Source: Arenibacter echinorum | Lineage (GTDB): Bacteria; Bacteroidota; Bacteroidia; Flavobacteriales; Flavobacteriaceae | Reading direction: 5' to 3' | DNA length: 64,000 nucleotides | NCBI RefSeq assembly: GCF_003259375.1 | Contig: NZ_QLLN01000007.1 | Span: 270,654-334,653 of the forward strand | Shown: positions 56,167 to 64,000 of the stretch, piece after piece | Numbering within the stretch: position 1 is the stretch's first letter | Layout of the letters: every line of letters starts with the position of its first letter | The notes under the pieces: model-generated | Told to the model about the DNA's origin: nothing | The model's input: only the letters and a program-made list of their open reading frames with translations | Database searches by the model: none | Program-made: the position numbers and the translations under genes

Positions 56167-57957
56167 ATGAAAGAGACCACTGCAATTAGAAAAACAGTTG
56201 TTTATCAAGTATTTACCAGATTGTTCGGGAATACCAATACCACCAATAAACCTTGGGGGACCATTGAGGAAAATGGAGTTGGTAAATTTAGTGACTTTAC
56301 ACAAAAGGCTTTAAAAGAAATCAAGGATCTGGGGGTAAGCCATATTTGGTATACGGGTATACCCCATCATGCCCTTATAAGGGATTATACCGCATACGGC
56401 ATCTCCAATGACGATCCGGATATCGTTAAGGGCAGGGCGGGTTCGCCATATGCCGTTAAGGATTATTACAGCGTTAACCCCGATCTGGCCAATGATCCCC
56501 TCAATAGGAATTTGGAATTCAAGAAACTTTTGGCCAGGAGCCATAAGGCAGGCCTAAAAGTGATCATAGATATAGTTCCCAACCATATTGCCAGAAAATA
56601 CGAAGGCAAGAACAACCCTGAAGGGGTAGTGGATTTTGGTGCTAATGACAATACCAATGTGGTCTACGACAAGGACAATAATTTTTATTACAATCCCGGG
56701 GAATCTTTTATGGTCCCGGATTGGCGGAATGGCTACCAACCTTTGGGAGGGGAGAACATCAACTTGGCCAATGGCAAATTTTCAGAAACCCCGGCAAAAT
56801 GGACTGGAAATGGTTCCCGTTTGTCCAAACCGGATTTTAATGATTGGTATGAGACCGTAAAGATCAATTACGGAATTAGTCCGGACGGACATAGGGATTT
56901 CGCAAGCCTACCTGAAGATTTTGGCCATAAAAACTTTACTGAACATTTTAAATACTGGAAAAACCAAGTAGTTCCGGATTCCTGGATAAAATTTAGGGAT
57001 ATTGCCCTTTTCTGGTTGGACGAAGGAGTGGACGGATTTCGTTATGATATGGCCGAAATGGTTCCTGTAGAATTCTGGAGTTTTATGAATTCGTCCATAA
57101 AAATGAAAAAACCGGATGCATTTTTAATGGCAGAAGTATATAATCCACAGCTATACCGGGATTATATCTTTAAGGGAAAAATGGACTATCTCTATGACAA
57201 GGTAGAGTTTTACGACTCCTTAAAACATATCATGCAGGGACACGGCTGGACAGACCATATCCCGGTAGTCCAAAACGGACTCATGGATATTGAGCACCAA
57301 ATGCTACATTTTCTGGAGAATCATGACGAGCAGCGTATTGCCTGTCCCGAATTTTTGGGAAATGCTGAAAAAGCCAAACCCGGTATGGTGGTTTCGGCAA
57401 CTATAAGCACCTCGCCTACCATGATCTACTTTGGGCAGGAAGTAGGGGAACCGGCCGCCGAAAGTCCTGGATTTGGATCGCCAAGCAGAACCTCTATCTT
57501 CGATTATATTGGGGTTCCCCATTTTCAACGCTGGGTAAACAACAAAAAATTTGATGGAGGGCAATTGTCCCCAAAAGAAAAGGAGTTAAGGGCATTTTAC
57601 AAGAACTTGCTCAATTTCACCATTAACAGTAGCGCTTTAATGGGAAAATACAAGGATATTCATTTTTATAACAAAGATCATACGGAATATTATAATCATA
57701 GGGTTTTATCCTTTGTTAGATGGTCCGAGAACGAAAAACTCATAATTATCTCTAATTTTGATGCTGGTCAGACCTTTGGGTTCGATCTAAAACTGCCGAG
57801 AGAAATTATTAGGGAATGGAGGCTACAGCATAGTACCTACCTTGTAAAGGACGAATTGTTCAAGGAAAAGGAGCTGTCCCTAAATGTGGAAAACGAAATT
57901 GGCCATATAAGAATTGATATACAACCCTTGGAATCCTTAATTTTAAGTTTAAATTAG
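56167..57957 (+). CDS. Cytoplasmic GH13 alpha-amylase-family enzyme
   Basis: 596 aa, no signal peptide. The (beta/alpha)8 motifs are DIVPNHIAR (region I), DGFRYDMAEM with nucleophile Asp294 (region II), FLMAEVYN with acid/base Glu323 (region III), and FLENHDEQR with Asp387 (region IV). A C-terminal beta-sandwich ends the protein. Substrate is an alpha-1,4-glucan or maltodextrin, cut to maltose and short oligomers for the GH65 enzyme. It is 207 bp downstream of the GH65 gene, with its own possible regulatory site in that gap. Confidence 0.88.
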   Translation: MKETTAIRKTVVYQVFTRLFGNTNTTNKPWGTIEENGVGKFSDFTQKALKEIKDLGVSHIWYTGIPHHALIRDYTAYGISNDDPDIVKGRAGSPYAVKDYYSVNPDLANDPLNRNLEFKKLLARSHKAGLKVIIDIVPNHIARKYEGKNNPEGVVDFGANDNTNVVYDKDNNFYYNPGESFMVPDWRNGYQPLGGENINLANGKFSETPAKWTGNGSRLSKPDFNDWYETVKINYGISPDGHRDFASLPEDFGHKNFTEHFKYWKNQVVPDSWIKFRDIALFWLDEGVDGFRYDMAEMVPVEFWSFMNSSIKMKKPDAFLMAEVYNPQLYRDYIFKGKMDYLYDKVEFYDSLKHIMQGHGWTDHIPVVQNGLMDIEHQMLHFLENHDEQRIACPEFLGNAEKAKPGMVVSATISTSPTMIYFGQEVGEPAAESPGFGSPSRTSIFDYIGVPHFQRWVNNKKFDGGQLSPKEKELRAFYKNLLNFTINSSALMGKYKDIHFYNKDHTEYYNHRVLSFVRWSENEKLIIISNFDAGQTFGFDLKLPREIIREWRLQHSTYLVKDELFKEKELSLNVENEIGHIRIDIQPLESLILSLN

Positions 57958-57974
57958 ATATATAGCATCGCTTT

Positions 57975-58727
57975 ATGAAAACATCATCTTTAGTTGGATC
58001 TTTCTTCCTATTTCTATTAATTATAAGTTGTGACAATATGAATAAACCCTTGGTTATTGGCCATAGAGGTGCCATGGGGCATGAAACGGAAAACACCTTG
58101 GCGTCTATTCAAAAGGCAATGGATCTAGGTGTGGACATGATAGAAATTGATGTGTTTAAAATAAAAAGTGGCGAAACCGTAGTGTTTCACGATGAGGAAG
58201 TGGAAAGACTAACGGACAGCGTTGGAAAAATAGAGGATTATAATTTTGAAGACCTACAGAAACTAACCTTGATCGGCGATCATAAAATTCCGACGCTTCA
58301 GGAGGTCCTAAACCTTATAGATAAAAAAGTACAGTTGAATATAGAACTCAAAGGTGCCAACACTGCTGACAGAGTCAATTTTATCATGAACTACTATATA
58401 AAGGAAAAGGGTTGGCCTATGGATAAATTTATAATTTCCAGTTTTAGGTGGGACGAACTTAAGACTATGCGAACACTCAATGCCGAAGTACCCATTGCCA
58501 TTCTTGTGTTTGGAGATCCACTGAATGCTTTGGAAATTGGAAAAGAGCTGCAAGCGGTGGCTATAAACCCTTATTTCGAAGACCTGACCTTGGAGAACGT
58601 AAACGAAATAAAAAAAGCAGGCTTCAAAATTTATCCCTGGACGGTAAATGAGCCAGAAGAAATTGAAGCTGTAGAGAGATTGGGAGTAGATGGAATTATC
58701 ACCAATTTTCCAGAACGCATTAATTAA
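57975..58727 (+). CDS. Glycerophosphodiester phosphodiesterase lipoprotein
   Basis: 250 aa. Signal ends in LIISC (Cys19 lipobox). GDPD motifs: VIGHRGAMGHETENT (catalytic His), DMIEIDVFK (metal-binding Glu and Asp), VVFHDEEVERLTD (second catalytic His). It hydrolyses glycerophosphodiesters such as glycerophosphoethanolamine to glycerol 3-phosphate plus an alcohol, outside the cytoplasm. The glycerol genes glpK and glpF are about 2.2 kb away on the opposite strand, which links them by theme. It overlaps the next gene by one base (TAATG). Confidence 0.88.
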   Translation: MKTSSLVGSFFLFLLIISCDNMNKPLVIGHRGAMGHETENTLASIQKAMDLGVDMIEIDVFKIKSGETVVFHDEEVERLTDSVGKIEDYNFEDLQKLTLIGDHKIPTLQEVLNLIDKKVQLNIELKGANTADRVNFIMNYYIKEKGWPMDKFIISSFRWDELKTMRTLNAEVPIAILVFGDPLNALEIGKELQAVAINPYFEDLTLENVNEIKKAGFKIYPWTVNEPEEIEAVERLGVDGIITNFPERIN

Positions 58728-60013
58728 TGTTCGATGTAATAGTTTTAGGAGGGGGTGCCGCAGGTTTCTATGGCGCCATACATATAGCAGAACGAAACCC
58801 CAAGTTAAAAATCGCCATCATGGAACGTGGCAAAGAGGTGCTTACCAAGGTAAAAGTATCCGGGGGGGGACGCTGCAACGTAGCCCATGCCGAATTTGAC
58901 CCTAAGGAAATTTCCAAAAATTACCCCAGGGGAGAACGGGAACTTGTTGGACCATTTCACACGTATTGTAGCGGTGATACCATGGCTTTCTTTGAAAAAA
59001 GGGGCATCCAATTGAATATTGAAGGTGATGGGCGAATGTTTCCCGCTACCAATTCGTCCCAAACCATTATAGATTGCTTTCTTCAGGAAACGGAGCGCTT
59101 GGGAATCAAAGTCTTAAAGAACAGTTCCATTGTTGGGATAACATCTCTTAACGAAAATACAGTAAAAGGGGATTACGCTTGGGCAATCAAAACAATTCGA
59201 AACACCTACCAAGCCAAAAAAATACTGGTCGCTACGGGCAGCAATCCTAAAATATGGGAACTTTTGAGACAAATGGGGCATACCATAATAGCCCCAGTAC
59301 CTTCGCTTTTCACTTTTAATATCGAGGATGAAAGAATAACGGGCATACAAGGGGTAAGTACCAATGCCAGCATCAAGATAATTCCCTCCAAGGTCAACAA
59401 TGGAAAATTTAAATCGGCCTTAAAAAAGTATTCTATCCAGACCAGCGATCTGGAATCTGAGGGCCCGCTATTAATTACACATTGGGGAATGAGCGGTCCG
59501 GGTATTTTGAGGTTGTCCGCCTGGGGTGCACGGATTTTGAATGAGTTGAATTATAAGTTTACTATAAAAGTAAACTGGCTTCCTGCCTATCATGAAGAAG
59601 GTTTGTTGAGACAGCTTCAACAAATTAAGGAAGTTGAAGGAAAGAAAACCATATTGCGCACCAAAGCGTTTGATCTGCCAAAACGTTTGTGGGGCAGTCT
59701 GGTAAAGGCAGCGCAAATTTCGGATACCGATAAATGGGCCGATATTTCCAAAATTCAACTACAAAACTTAGCGAAACAATTAACGGGTTCCAAGTTTAGG
59801 GTAGATGGAAAAAGTACATTTAAGGAGGAATTTGTCACTGCAGGAGGGGTAGACCTAAAAGAAATAAATTTTAAGACCTATGAAAGCAAAATACTACCCG
59901 GATTATATTTTGCAGGGGAAGTGATAAATGTAGATGCCATTACGGGCGGATTCAACTTTCAAAATGCCTGGACCGGAGCCTATATTGCCGCCCAAGCCAT
60001 AGCTATTGAGTAA
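58727..60013 (+). CDS. BaiN/HI0933-family FAD-dependent oxidoreductase
   Basis: 428 aa, no signal peptide. FAD motif VIVLGGGAAGFYGAIHIAER (residues 4-23), then KVKVSGGGRCNVAHAEFDPK, typical of the HI0933/BaiN family, and C-terminal GGVDLKEINFKTYESKILPG / GEVINVDAITGGFNFQNAW. Substrate is unknown for most members. It is coupled to the GDPD gene (stop and start overlap, TAATG). The last 11 bases overlap the 3' end of the convergent GH16 gene. Confidence 0.88.
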   Translation: MFDVIVLGGGAAGFYGAIHIAERNPKLKIAIMERGKEVLTKVKVSGGGRCNVAHAEFDPKEISKNYPRGERELVGPFHTYCSGDTMAFFEKRGIQLNIEGDGRMFPATNSSQTIIDCFLQETERLGIKVLKNSSIVGITSLNENTVKGDYAWAIKTIRNTYQAKKILVATGSNPKIWELLRQMGHTIIAPVPSLFTFNIEDERITGIQGVSTNASIKIIPSKVNNGKFKSALKKYSIQTSDLESEGPLLITHWGMSGPGILRLSAWGARILNELNYKFTIKVNWLPAYHEEGLLRQLQQIKEVEGKKTILRTKAFDLPKRLWGSLVKAAQISDTDKWADISKIQLQNLAKQLTGSKFRVDGKSTFKEEFVTAGGVDLKEINFKTYESKILPGLYFAGEVINVDAITGGFNFQNAWTGAYIAAQAIAIE

Positions 60014-60866
60014 ACTCATAAACCCTAACATAATCTACAGTCATTTGTTGTGGAAATATAGTTAGATCCACACCATTTTGTCCGCCCCAAGTCCCGCCGA
60101 TGGCAAGATTCAATTTTAAATAAAAAGGTTGGTCAAATGGCCATTCATTTATTGTTCGGTGCTCATTGTTAAAATAGTGGTACACCTTCCCGTCCAATAG
60201 AAAATTTATTTTCTCGCGTGTCCATTCCAAGGAATAGATATGGAATTCATCATAGGGATTGGCAATAAAAACTGCTTTCCCCTTGGCTGTTCCCTTAGTG
60301 TGATTGTAGGTTTCTGTATGTACGGAACCAAATATTGAATCCTTATTATAGCCCACATGTTCCATAATATCCAATTCGCCACATTTGGGCCAGTCTACCT
60401 CACTAATATTATCGCCCAGCATCCAAATGGCCGGCCATACACCCACCCCTTTTGGCAGTTTCGCCCTGACATCAATTTTACCATAGGTCCACTGTTCCAG
60501 GCCCCGTGTTGTTAGACTAGCAGAAGTATACTCCGCAAATTCCCGATTTTCCCGCCAATCCTCGGCCTCCTTGGACACATAAGCTTCATTGGCAATTTCT
60601 TCATAAATACTCTTCAGTATTAAATTTCCGCCCATTACGTAGGCATTCTTAAGGCTATCGGTATAATATTGATCTTCTTGGTTTCGAATCAGTCCTTTTT
60701 CATGTTTCCATTTAGTGGGATCGGGACCACCCTCCAAATCAAATTCATCCGACCACACCAACCTATAAGGTTCTTCTGGTAGACCATCCTCCTCAGAATC
60801 TTGATTTTTACAAGACGCCAAAAGGCATAAAAAGAACAAAAACAAATAAGGGAGATTTTTTTCCAC
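60003..60866 (-). CDS. GH16 endo-beta-glucanase lipoprotein (laminarinase type)
   Basis: 287 aa from a GTG start at 60866. The open frame runs to 60947, but only the GTG start gives a clean lipoprotein signal (YLFLFFLCLLASC). The catalytic ExDxxE motif is ELDIMEH with Glu164, Asp166 and Glu169, the long form of laminarinases; WPAIWMLGDN and LAIGGTWGGQNGVDLTIFPQ are also family segments. Predicted to cut beta-1,3-glucans such as laminarin at the surface. It starts 11 bases after the glpF stop, so it is the third gene of the glpK operon. It ends in an 11-bp convergent overlap with the BaiN-like gene. Confidence 0.87.
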   Translation of the reverse strand: MEKNLPYLFLFFLCLLASCKNQDSEEDGLPEEPYRLVWSDEFDLEGGPDPTKWKHEKGLIRNQEDQYYTDSLKNAYVMGGNLILKSIYEEIANEAYVSKEAEDWRENREFAEYTSASLTTRGLEQWTYGKIDVRAKLPKGVGVWPAIWMLGDNISEVDWPKCGELDIMEHVGYNKDSIFGSVHTETYNHTKGTAKGKAVFIANPYDEFHIYSLEWTREKINFLLDGKVYHYFNNEHRTINEWPFDQPFYLKLNLAIGGTWGGQNGVDLTIFPQQMTVDYVRVYEFTQ

Positions 60867-60877
60867 ATTTAAATTAC

Positions 60878-61606
60878 TTAGGAAAGAAACAACACCAGCA
60901 ACGCGGCCAATATAGCTCCAATAACTGGACCTAAAACGGGAATCCAAGCATAGCCCCAGTCGCTGCCACCCTTCCCCTTTATTGGCATTATGGCGTGCAT
61001 TATTCGAGGGCCCAAATCTCTGGCAGGATTAATGGCATAGCCTGTGGTCCCTCCCAAGGAAAGTCCAATTCCCCACACCAAAAACGCAACGGGAAGTGCT
61101 CCCAAAGACCCTAGTCCAATAACCGTTTCCGTATCCGTTATGGTAGCATCTGTAAAATATAGTACTACAAATACCAGAGTAAAAGTACCTACTACTTCAC
61201 TAAATAGATTGTTAATGGGATTTCTTATGGCCGGAGCTGTACAAAACACGGCCTTCTTGGTGTCCTGGTCCTCTGTGGCATCAAAATGATCTTTGTAAAA
61301 GAGCCAAACGATCAAAGCGCCCAACATGGCCCCTATAAATTGTCCCAAAACATAAATGGGAACCAATGCCCATTCAAATTTTTCCGCCATGGCAAGGCCT
61401 ATGCTCACGGCCGGATTTAGATGTGCCCCGCTATAAGGTGCGGCCACTGCCACCCCAACGTATACGGCCAATCCCCAGGCGGTGGTAATGACCATCCAGC
61501 CAGCATCGTTAGATTTTGTTTTGTTCAGGATTACGTTGGCAACAACCCCGCCCCCTAAAAGGATCAGGAAAAAAGTGCCGATAATTTCAGCAATAAATGG
61601 AGTCAT
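60878..61606 (-). CDS. glpF: Glycerol facilitator (MIP/aquaporin family)
   Basis: 242 aa with six membrane helices and the two half-helices of MIP channels: AHLNPAVSIGLA and AINPARDLGPR. The residue after the second NPA (Asp in NPARD) and the glycine-rich ALPVAFLVWGIGLSLGGTTG place it in the aquaglyceroporin (GlpF) group. It lets glycerol diffuse through the inner membrane. It lies 18 bp after glpK in the same operon, which supplies the metabolic pull. Confidence 0.9.
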   Translation of the reverse strand: MTPFIAEIIGTFFLILLGGGVVANVILNKTKSNDAGWMVITTAWGLAVYVGVAVAAPYSGAHLNPAVSIGLAMAEKFEWALVPIYVLGQFIGAMLGALIVWLFYKDHFDATEDQDTKKAVFCTAPAIRNPINNLFSEVVGTFTLVFVVLYFTDATITDTETVIGLGSLGALPVAFLVWGIGLSLGGTTGYAINPARDLGPRIMHAIMPIKGKGGSDWGYAWIPVLGPVIGAILAALLVLFLS

Positions 61607-61624
61607 AGTTGGTTGGTTTTATAT

Positions 61625-63124
61625 TTAATGGTTTAGTTTGGACCAATATTCTACAGCATCAATGGCCCTGTACCAGCCTTTAATATTTTGTTCTATTTCT
61701 TTTCTTTCCGTTGTGGGATCAAAATTGGCATCGACTTGCCAAATTTCCTGAATCTCTTCCAGATTTTTCCAGAATCCGACTGCCAAACCGGCCAAATAAG
61801 CCGCTCCCATAACTGTAGTCTCTATCACTTTTGGTCTTACGGTAGAAGTGTTGAGCACATCGGCCTGAAACTGCATCAGTAAATTATTGACGGTAGCTCC
61901 CCCATCGACCCTTAATTCTTTTATAGAAATTTTGGAATCCGCTTCCATAGCCTTCAAAACATCCATGGTCTGAAACGCAATGGATTCCAGAGCTGCTCTA
62001 GCAATATGGGCATCCGTACTACCCCTGGTAAGTCCAAATATACTTCCTTTGGCATGTTGGTTCCAGTAAGGCGCGCCCAGACCTGCAAAAGCGGGTACCA
62101 AATAGACCCCTTCCGTACTGTCTACAGAAGCCGCCAGCTTTTCTACATCTTCCGACTTTTTAATGATCTTTAAACTGTCCCGCAACCACTGAACTACCGC
62201 ACCAGCTATAAAAATACTGCCTTCCAATGCATATTGGGTTTTCCCATTAATGGACCATGCAACAGTGGTTAACAGGTTGTTTTCAGAAACAATGGGTTTT
62301 TCCCCAATATTCATTAGCATAAAACAACCGGTTCCATAGGTGTTTTTAACCATTCCCGGTTTGGTACACATCTGGCCGAAAAGTGCCGCCTGTTGGTCTC
62401 CCGCAATTCCGGCAATGGGTATTTTGCTTGCAAAGAAATTAGGATTGGTATTTCCATAAACTTCACTGGACTGTTTTACCTGTGGCAGCATGCTCTTAGG
62501 AATGGTAAAAAGTTCTAAAAGCTCATCATCCCATTCCAAAGTATTTATATTGAAAAGCAATGTTCTAGAGGCATTCGTAACATCGGTAATGTGCAGTTCT
62601 CCCTTGGTCATGTTCCAAATTAACCAAGAATCGATGGTTCCCATAATCAAGTCCCCGGCATCCGCCCTTTTTCGGGCACCTTCCACATTGTCCAATATCC
62701 ATTTTACTTTGGTACCTGAAAAATAGGAATCGATTACCAAACCGGTTTTTTGCCTTATCAGTTTGGATTTCCCTTGGCTCTTTAATTCATCGCAATAGTT
62801 GGAAGTTCTCTTATCCTGCCAAACAATGGCATTGTAAACTGGTTTTCCCGTCTTCCTATCCCAAACTACAACCGTTTCCCTTTGATTAGTAATCCCTATA
62901 GCCGCTATATCGGCACCATAAATACCCTTTTTAGTAGTCGCCTCCGCGGCCGTGCTGACCTGTGAGGACCAGATTTCCAAGGGGTCGTGCTCCACCCAAC
63001 CCGGTTTCGGAAAATATTGGGTAAATTCTTTTTGGGCCACCGAAACGATGTTACCTTTTTTGTCAAAAACAACGGAACGGGAACTCGTTGTACCTTGATC
63101 CAGCGCCAGTATATATTTTTCCAT
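61625..63124 (-). CDS. glpK: Glycerol kinase
   Basis: 499 aa, the typical GlpK size. FGGY-family features: [20 protein letters not shown] (N-terminal nucleotide/phosphate motif), [57 protein letters not shown] and [20 protein letters not shown]. It phosphorylates glycerol to glycerol 3-phosphate. First gene of glpK-glpF-GH16. The glycerol 3-phosphate dehydrogenase glpD is not in the window. Confidence 0.96.
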   Translation of the reverse strand: MEKYILALDQGTTSSRSVVFDKKGNIVSVAQKEFTQYFPKPGWVEHDPLEIWSSQVSTAAEATTKKGIYGADIAAIGITNQRETVVVWDRKTGKPVYNAIVWQDKRTSNYCDELKSQGKSKLIRQKTGLVIDSYFSGTKVKWILDNVEGARKRADAGDLIMGTIDSWLIWNMTKGELHITDVTNASRTLLFNINTLEWDDELLELFTIPKSMLPQVKQSSEVYGNTNPNFFASKIPIAGIAGDQQAALFGQMCTKPGMVKNTYGTGCFMLMNIGEKPIVSENNLLTTVAWSINGKTQYALEGSIFIAGAVVQWLRDSLKIIKKSEDVEKLAASVDSTEGVYLVPAFAGLGAPYWNQHAKGSIFGLTRGSTDAHIARAALESIAFQTMDVLKAMEADSKISIKELRVDGGATVNNLLMQFQADVLNTSTVRPKVIETTVMGAAYLAGLAVGFWKNLEEIQEIWQVDANFDPTTERKEIEQNIKGWYRAIDAVEYWSKLNH

Positions 63125-63329
63125 ATGGGTAAGATTAATTTTAAATGGGTATCAAGATAACAAAATATAGGCACTAAATTTGAAAAATTAATAACCAAAC
63201 CTAAAGCATTTCAACAAAAGTGTTTTTTTTGATGCTAAACCAAAAAGTGACGGTTATGCCACAAAGTCCCGAATATGTACCATCTAAAATATTGTTATTT
63301 TTATACCGCTGTATTTAAAAAGGACATAG

Positions 63330-63884
63330 ATGACAAATTATATTGTTCTGCTTAGGGGAATCAATGTAAGTGGCCAAAAGAAAATTAAAATGTCCCAACT
63401 ACAGGCAATGCTGGAATCCTTGGGTTTTTCCGCGGTAAGCACCTATATACAAAGCGGTAATATTGTTCTAAAAAGCTCAGCGTCCATACCCAATGAAGTA
63501 TCCCAAACCATTAAAAGGGGCATACACCAAGCTTTTGGCTTTGACGTCCCTGTAATGGCCTTGACCCTAGCTGAAATGGAAGAAATCCTTGAACAATCCC
63601 CATTTAGGGCACTAAATGAATCGGAATCGAAAAAATGGTACTATGTACTGATGCATGAAACTCCCAAAATGGATTTGATACACAGTCTACTACAAGAACA
63701 ATTCCCCAATGAACGGTTCATGATTGCCAATAGCTGTGTTTACCTCAACTGTGACCAAGGCTATGGCAAAACAAAATGTGACAATAATTTTTTTGAAAAA
63801 AAACTTCAGGTTACCGCTACTACAAGGAACCATAGGACCATGATGAAGTTATTGGAAATGGGGAAACAAATCAGTGAACAGTAA
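63330..63884 (+). CDS. DUF1697 family protein
   Basis: 184 aa, the usual length. The start ILLRGINVSG-type segment (IVLLRGINVSGQKKIKMSQL), YIQSGNIVLKSSA and the C-terminal RNHRTMMKLLEMG are DUF1697 signatures. No function is established for the family. A purine-rich AAAAAGGA lies a few bases upstream of the ATG. Its stop codon lies within a short tandem repeat just before an insertion-sequence end. Confidence 0.85.
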   Translation: MTNYIVLLRGINVSGQKKIKMSQLQAMLESLGFSAVSTYIQSGNIVLKSSASIPNEVSQTIKRGIHQAFGFDVPVMALTLAEMEEILEQSPFRALNESESKKWYYVLMHETPKMDLIHSLLQEQFPNERFMIANSCVYLNCDQGYGKTKCDNNFFEKKLQVTATTRNHRTMMKLLEMGKQISEQ

Positions 63885-63906
63885 TCAGTGAACACTAGTC
63901 AGTAAT
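63872..63906. repeat. Short imperfect 14-bp tandem repeat
   Basis: CAGTGAACAGTAAT (63872-63885) is followed by CAGTGAACACTAGT (63886-63899) and the start of a third unit, CAGTAAT. The DUF1697 stop codon lies in the first unit. It directly abuts the probable insertion-sequence end. Confidence 0.75.
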
Positions 63907-64000
63907 GTACGTCCCTGATATAGGTTGACCACTTAAAGAGTGGAAAACTATGAAAGCAAACATACGGAGTATCCGCAAACAGCGTAAATACTCGGAAGAA
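63906..64000 (+). mobile_element. Left end of a probable IS3-family insertion sequence (cut by window)
   Basis: TGTACGTCCCTGATATAGG begins a 44-base leader that starts with TG as IS3-family ends do, contains a small hairpin (63929-63933 with 63939-63943), and leads into a transposase start. The right end and the transposase body lie outside the window, so both terminal repeat and duplication are unverified. Confidence 0.5.
63950..64000 (+). CDS. IS3-type transposase OrfA, N-terminal fragment
   Basis: Only 17 codons are visible: MKANIRSIRKQRKYSEE, a basic start that resembles the OrfA helix-turn-helix lead-in (RKYSEEF...) of flavobacterial IS3 elements. The frame is open to the edge of the window. 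Identification rests on this short segment and on the upstream end-like sequence. Confidence 0.5.
   Translation, partial: MKANIRSIRKQRKYSEE

Noticed and set aside
60867..60947. N-terminal extension of the GH16 gene
   Set aside because: It overlaps the glpF 3' end and spoils the lipoprotein signal, which begins cleanly at the GTG at 60866.
63196..63203. TAGGTTTG on the minus strand as glpK promoter
   Set aside because: It matches TAnnTTTG but no TTTG lies at the expected spacing upstream; kept out of the features for lack of support.
1..64000. CRISPR arrays, rRNA genes, prophage or conjugative elements
   Set aside because: No spaced direct repeats, rRNA sequence, or phage/conjugation genes were seen anywhere in the window.

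Overview
The window looks like chromosome from a marine or environmental member of the Flavobacteriaceae (Bacteroidota). Supporting signs are AT-rich DNA, many lipoproteins with an early lipobox Cys, a SusC/SusD pair, TonB, tandem ASPIC/VCBS lipoproteins, a class II HMG-CoA reductase (mevalonate route), GTG/TTG starts without clear Shine-Dalgarno sequences, and a TTTG / TAnnTTTG promoter in front of the tRNA. I cannot name the species. The DNA is almost completely coding, with no CRISPR array, prophage or rRNA. One insertion-sequence end is cut by the right edge.

Layout. 1-3.5 kb: start of a DPP-IV-type peptidase (-), then mvaA and a GHMP kinase (+) of the mevalonate pathway. 3.6-11.4 kb: a long minus-strand run coaX, outer-membrane protein, TPR protein, lptC, a 67-aa membrane protein, a CorC/HlyC protein and a PpiD-like foldase; most fit an envelope-biogenesis theme. 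11.47 kb: tRNA-Phe. 11.7-17.4 kb: minus-strand operon of phosphoesterase, two paralogous exported FAD-dependent oxidoreductases and a sialidase. 17.5-23.0 kb: RND efflux operon (adaptor, pump, TolC). 23.3-24.9 kb: GH32 fructanase lipoprotein. 25.3-36.3 kb: TonB, two phosphoesterase-type proteins (one a very large three-part fusion with an Omp85-like barrel), a GAF protein, an HD-PycTM membrane protein, and two poorly known envelope proteins.

36.4-44.4 kb: minus-strand operon of two ~1,100-aa ASPIC/VCBS lipoproteins and a vanadium-haloperoxidase-like lipoprotein. 44.8-58.7 kb: a maltodextrin-type utilisation locus: SSS symporter, SusD, SusC, LacI regulator, beta-phosphoglucomutase, GH65 phosphorylase and cytoplasmic GH13 amylase. 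The inferred flow is import by SusCD, hydrolysis by GH13, phosphorolysis by GH65 to beta-glucose-1-phosphate, then PgmB to glucose-6-phosphate. 58.0-63.1 kb: a glycerophosphodiesterase lipoprotein and BaiN-like flavoprotein (+), facing a glpK-glpF-GH16 operon (-). 63.3-64.0 kb: a DUF1697 gene, then the left end of a probable IS3-type element.

The least-explained items are the HD-PycTM fusion without a visible cyclase, the phosphoesterase/kinase-like/barrel fusion, the sialidase-flavoenzyme operon, and the ASPIC/VCBS-haloperoxidase operon. All function calls come from reading motifs by eye; no database search was run.
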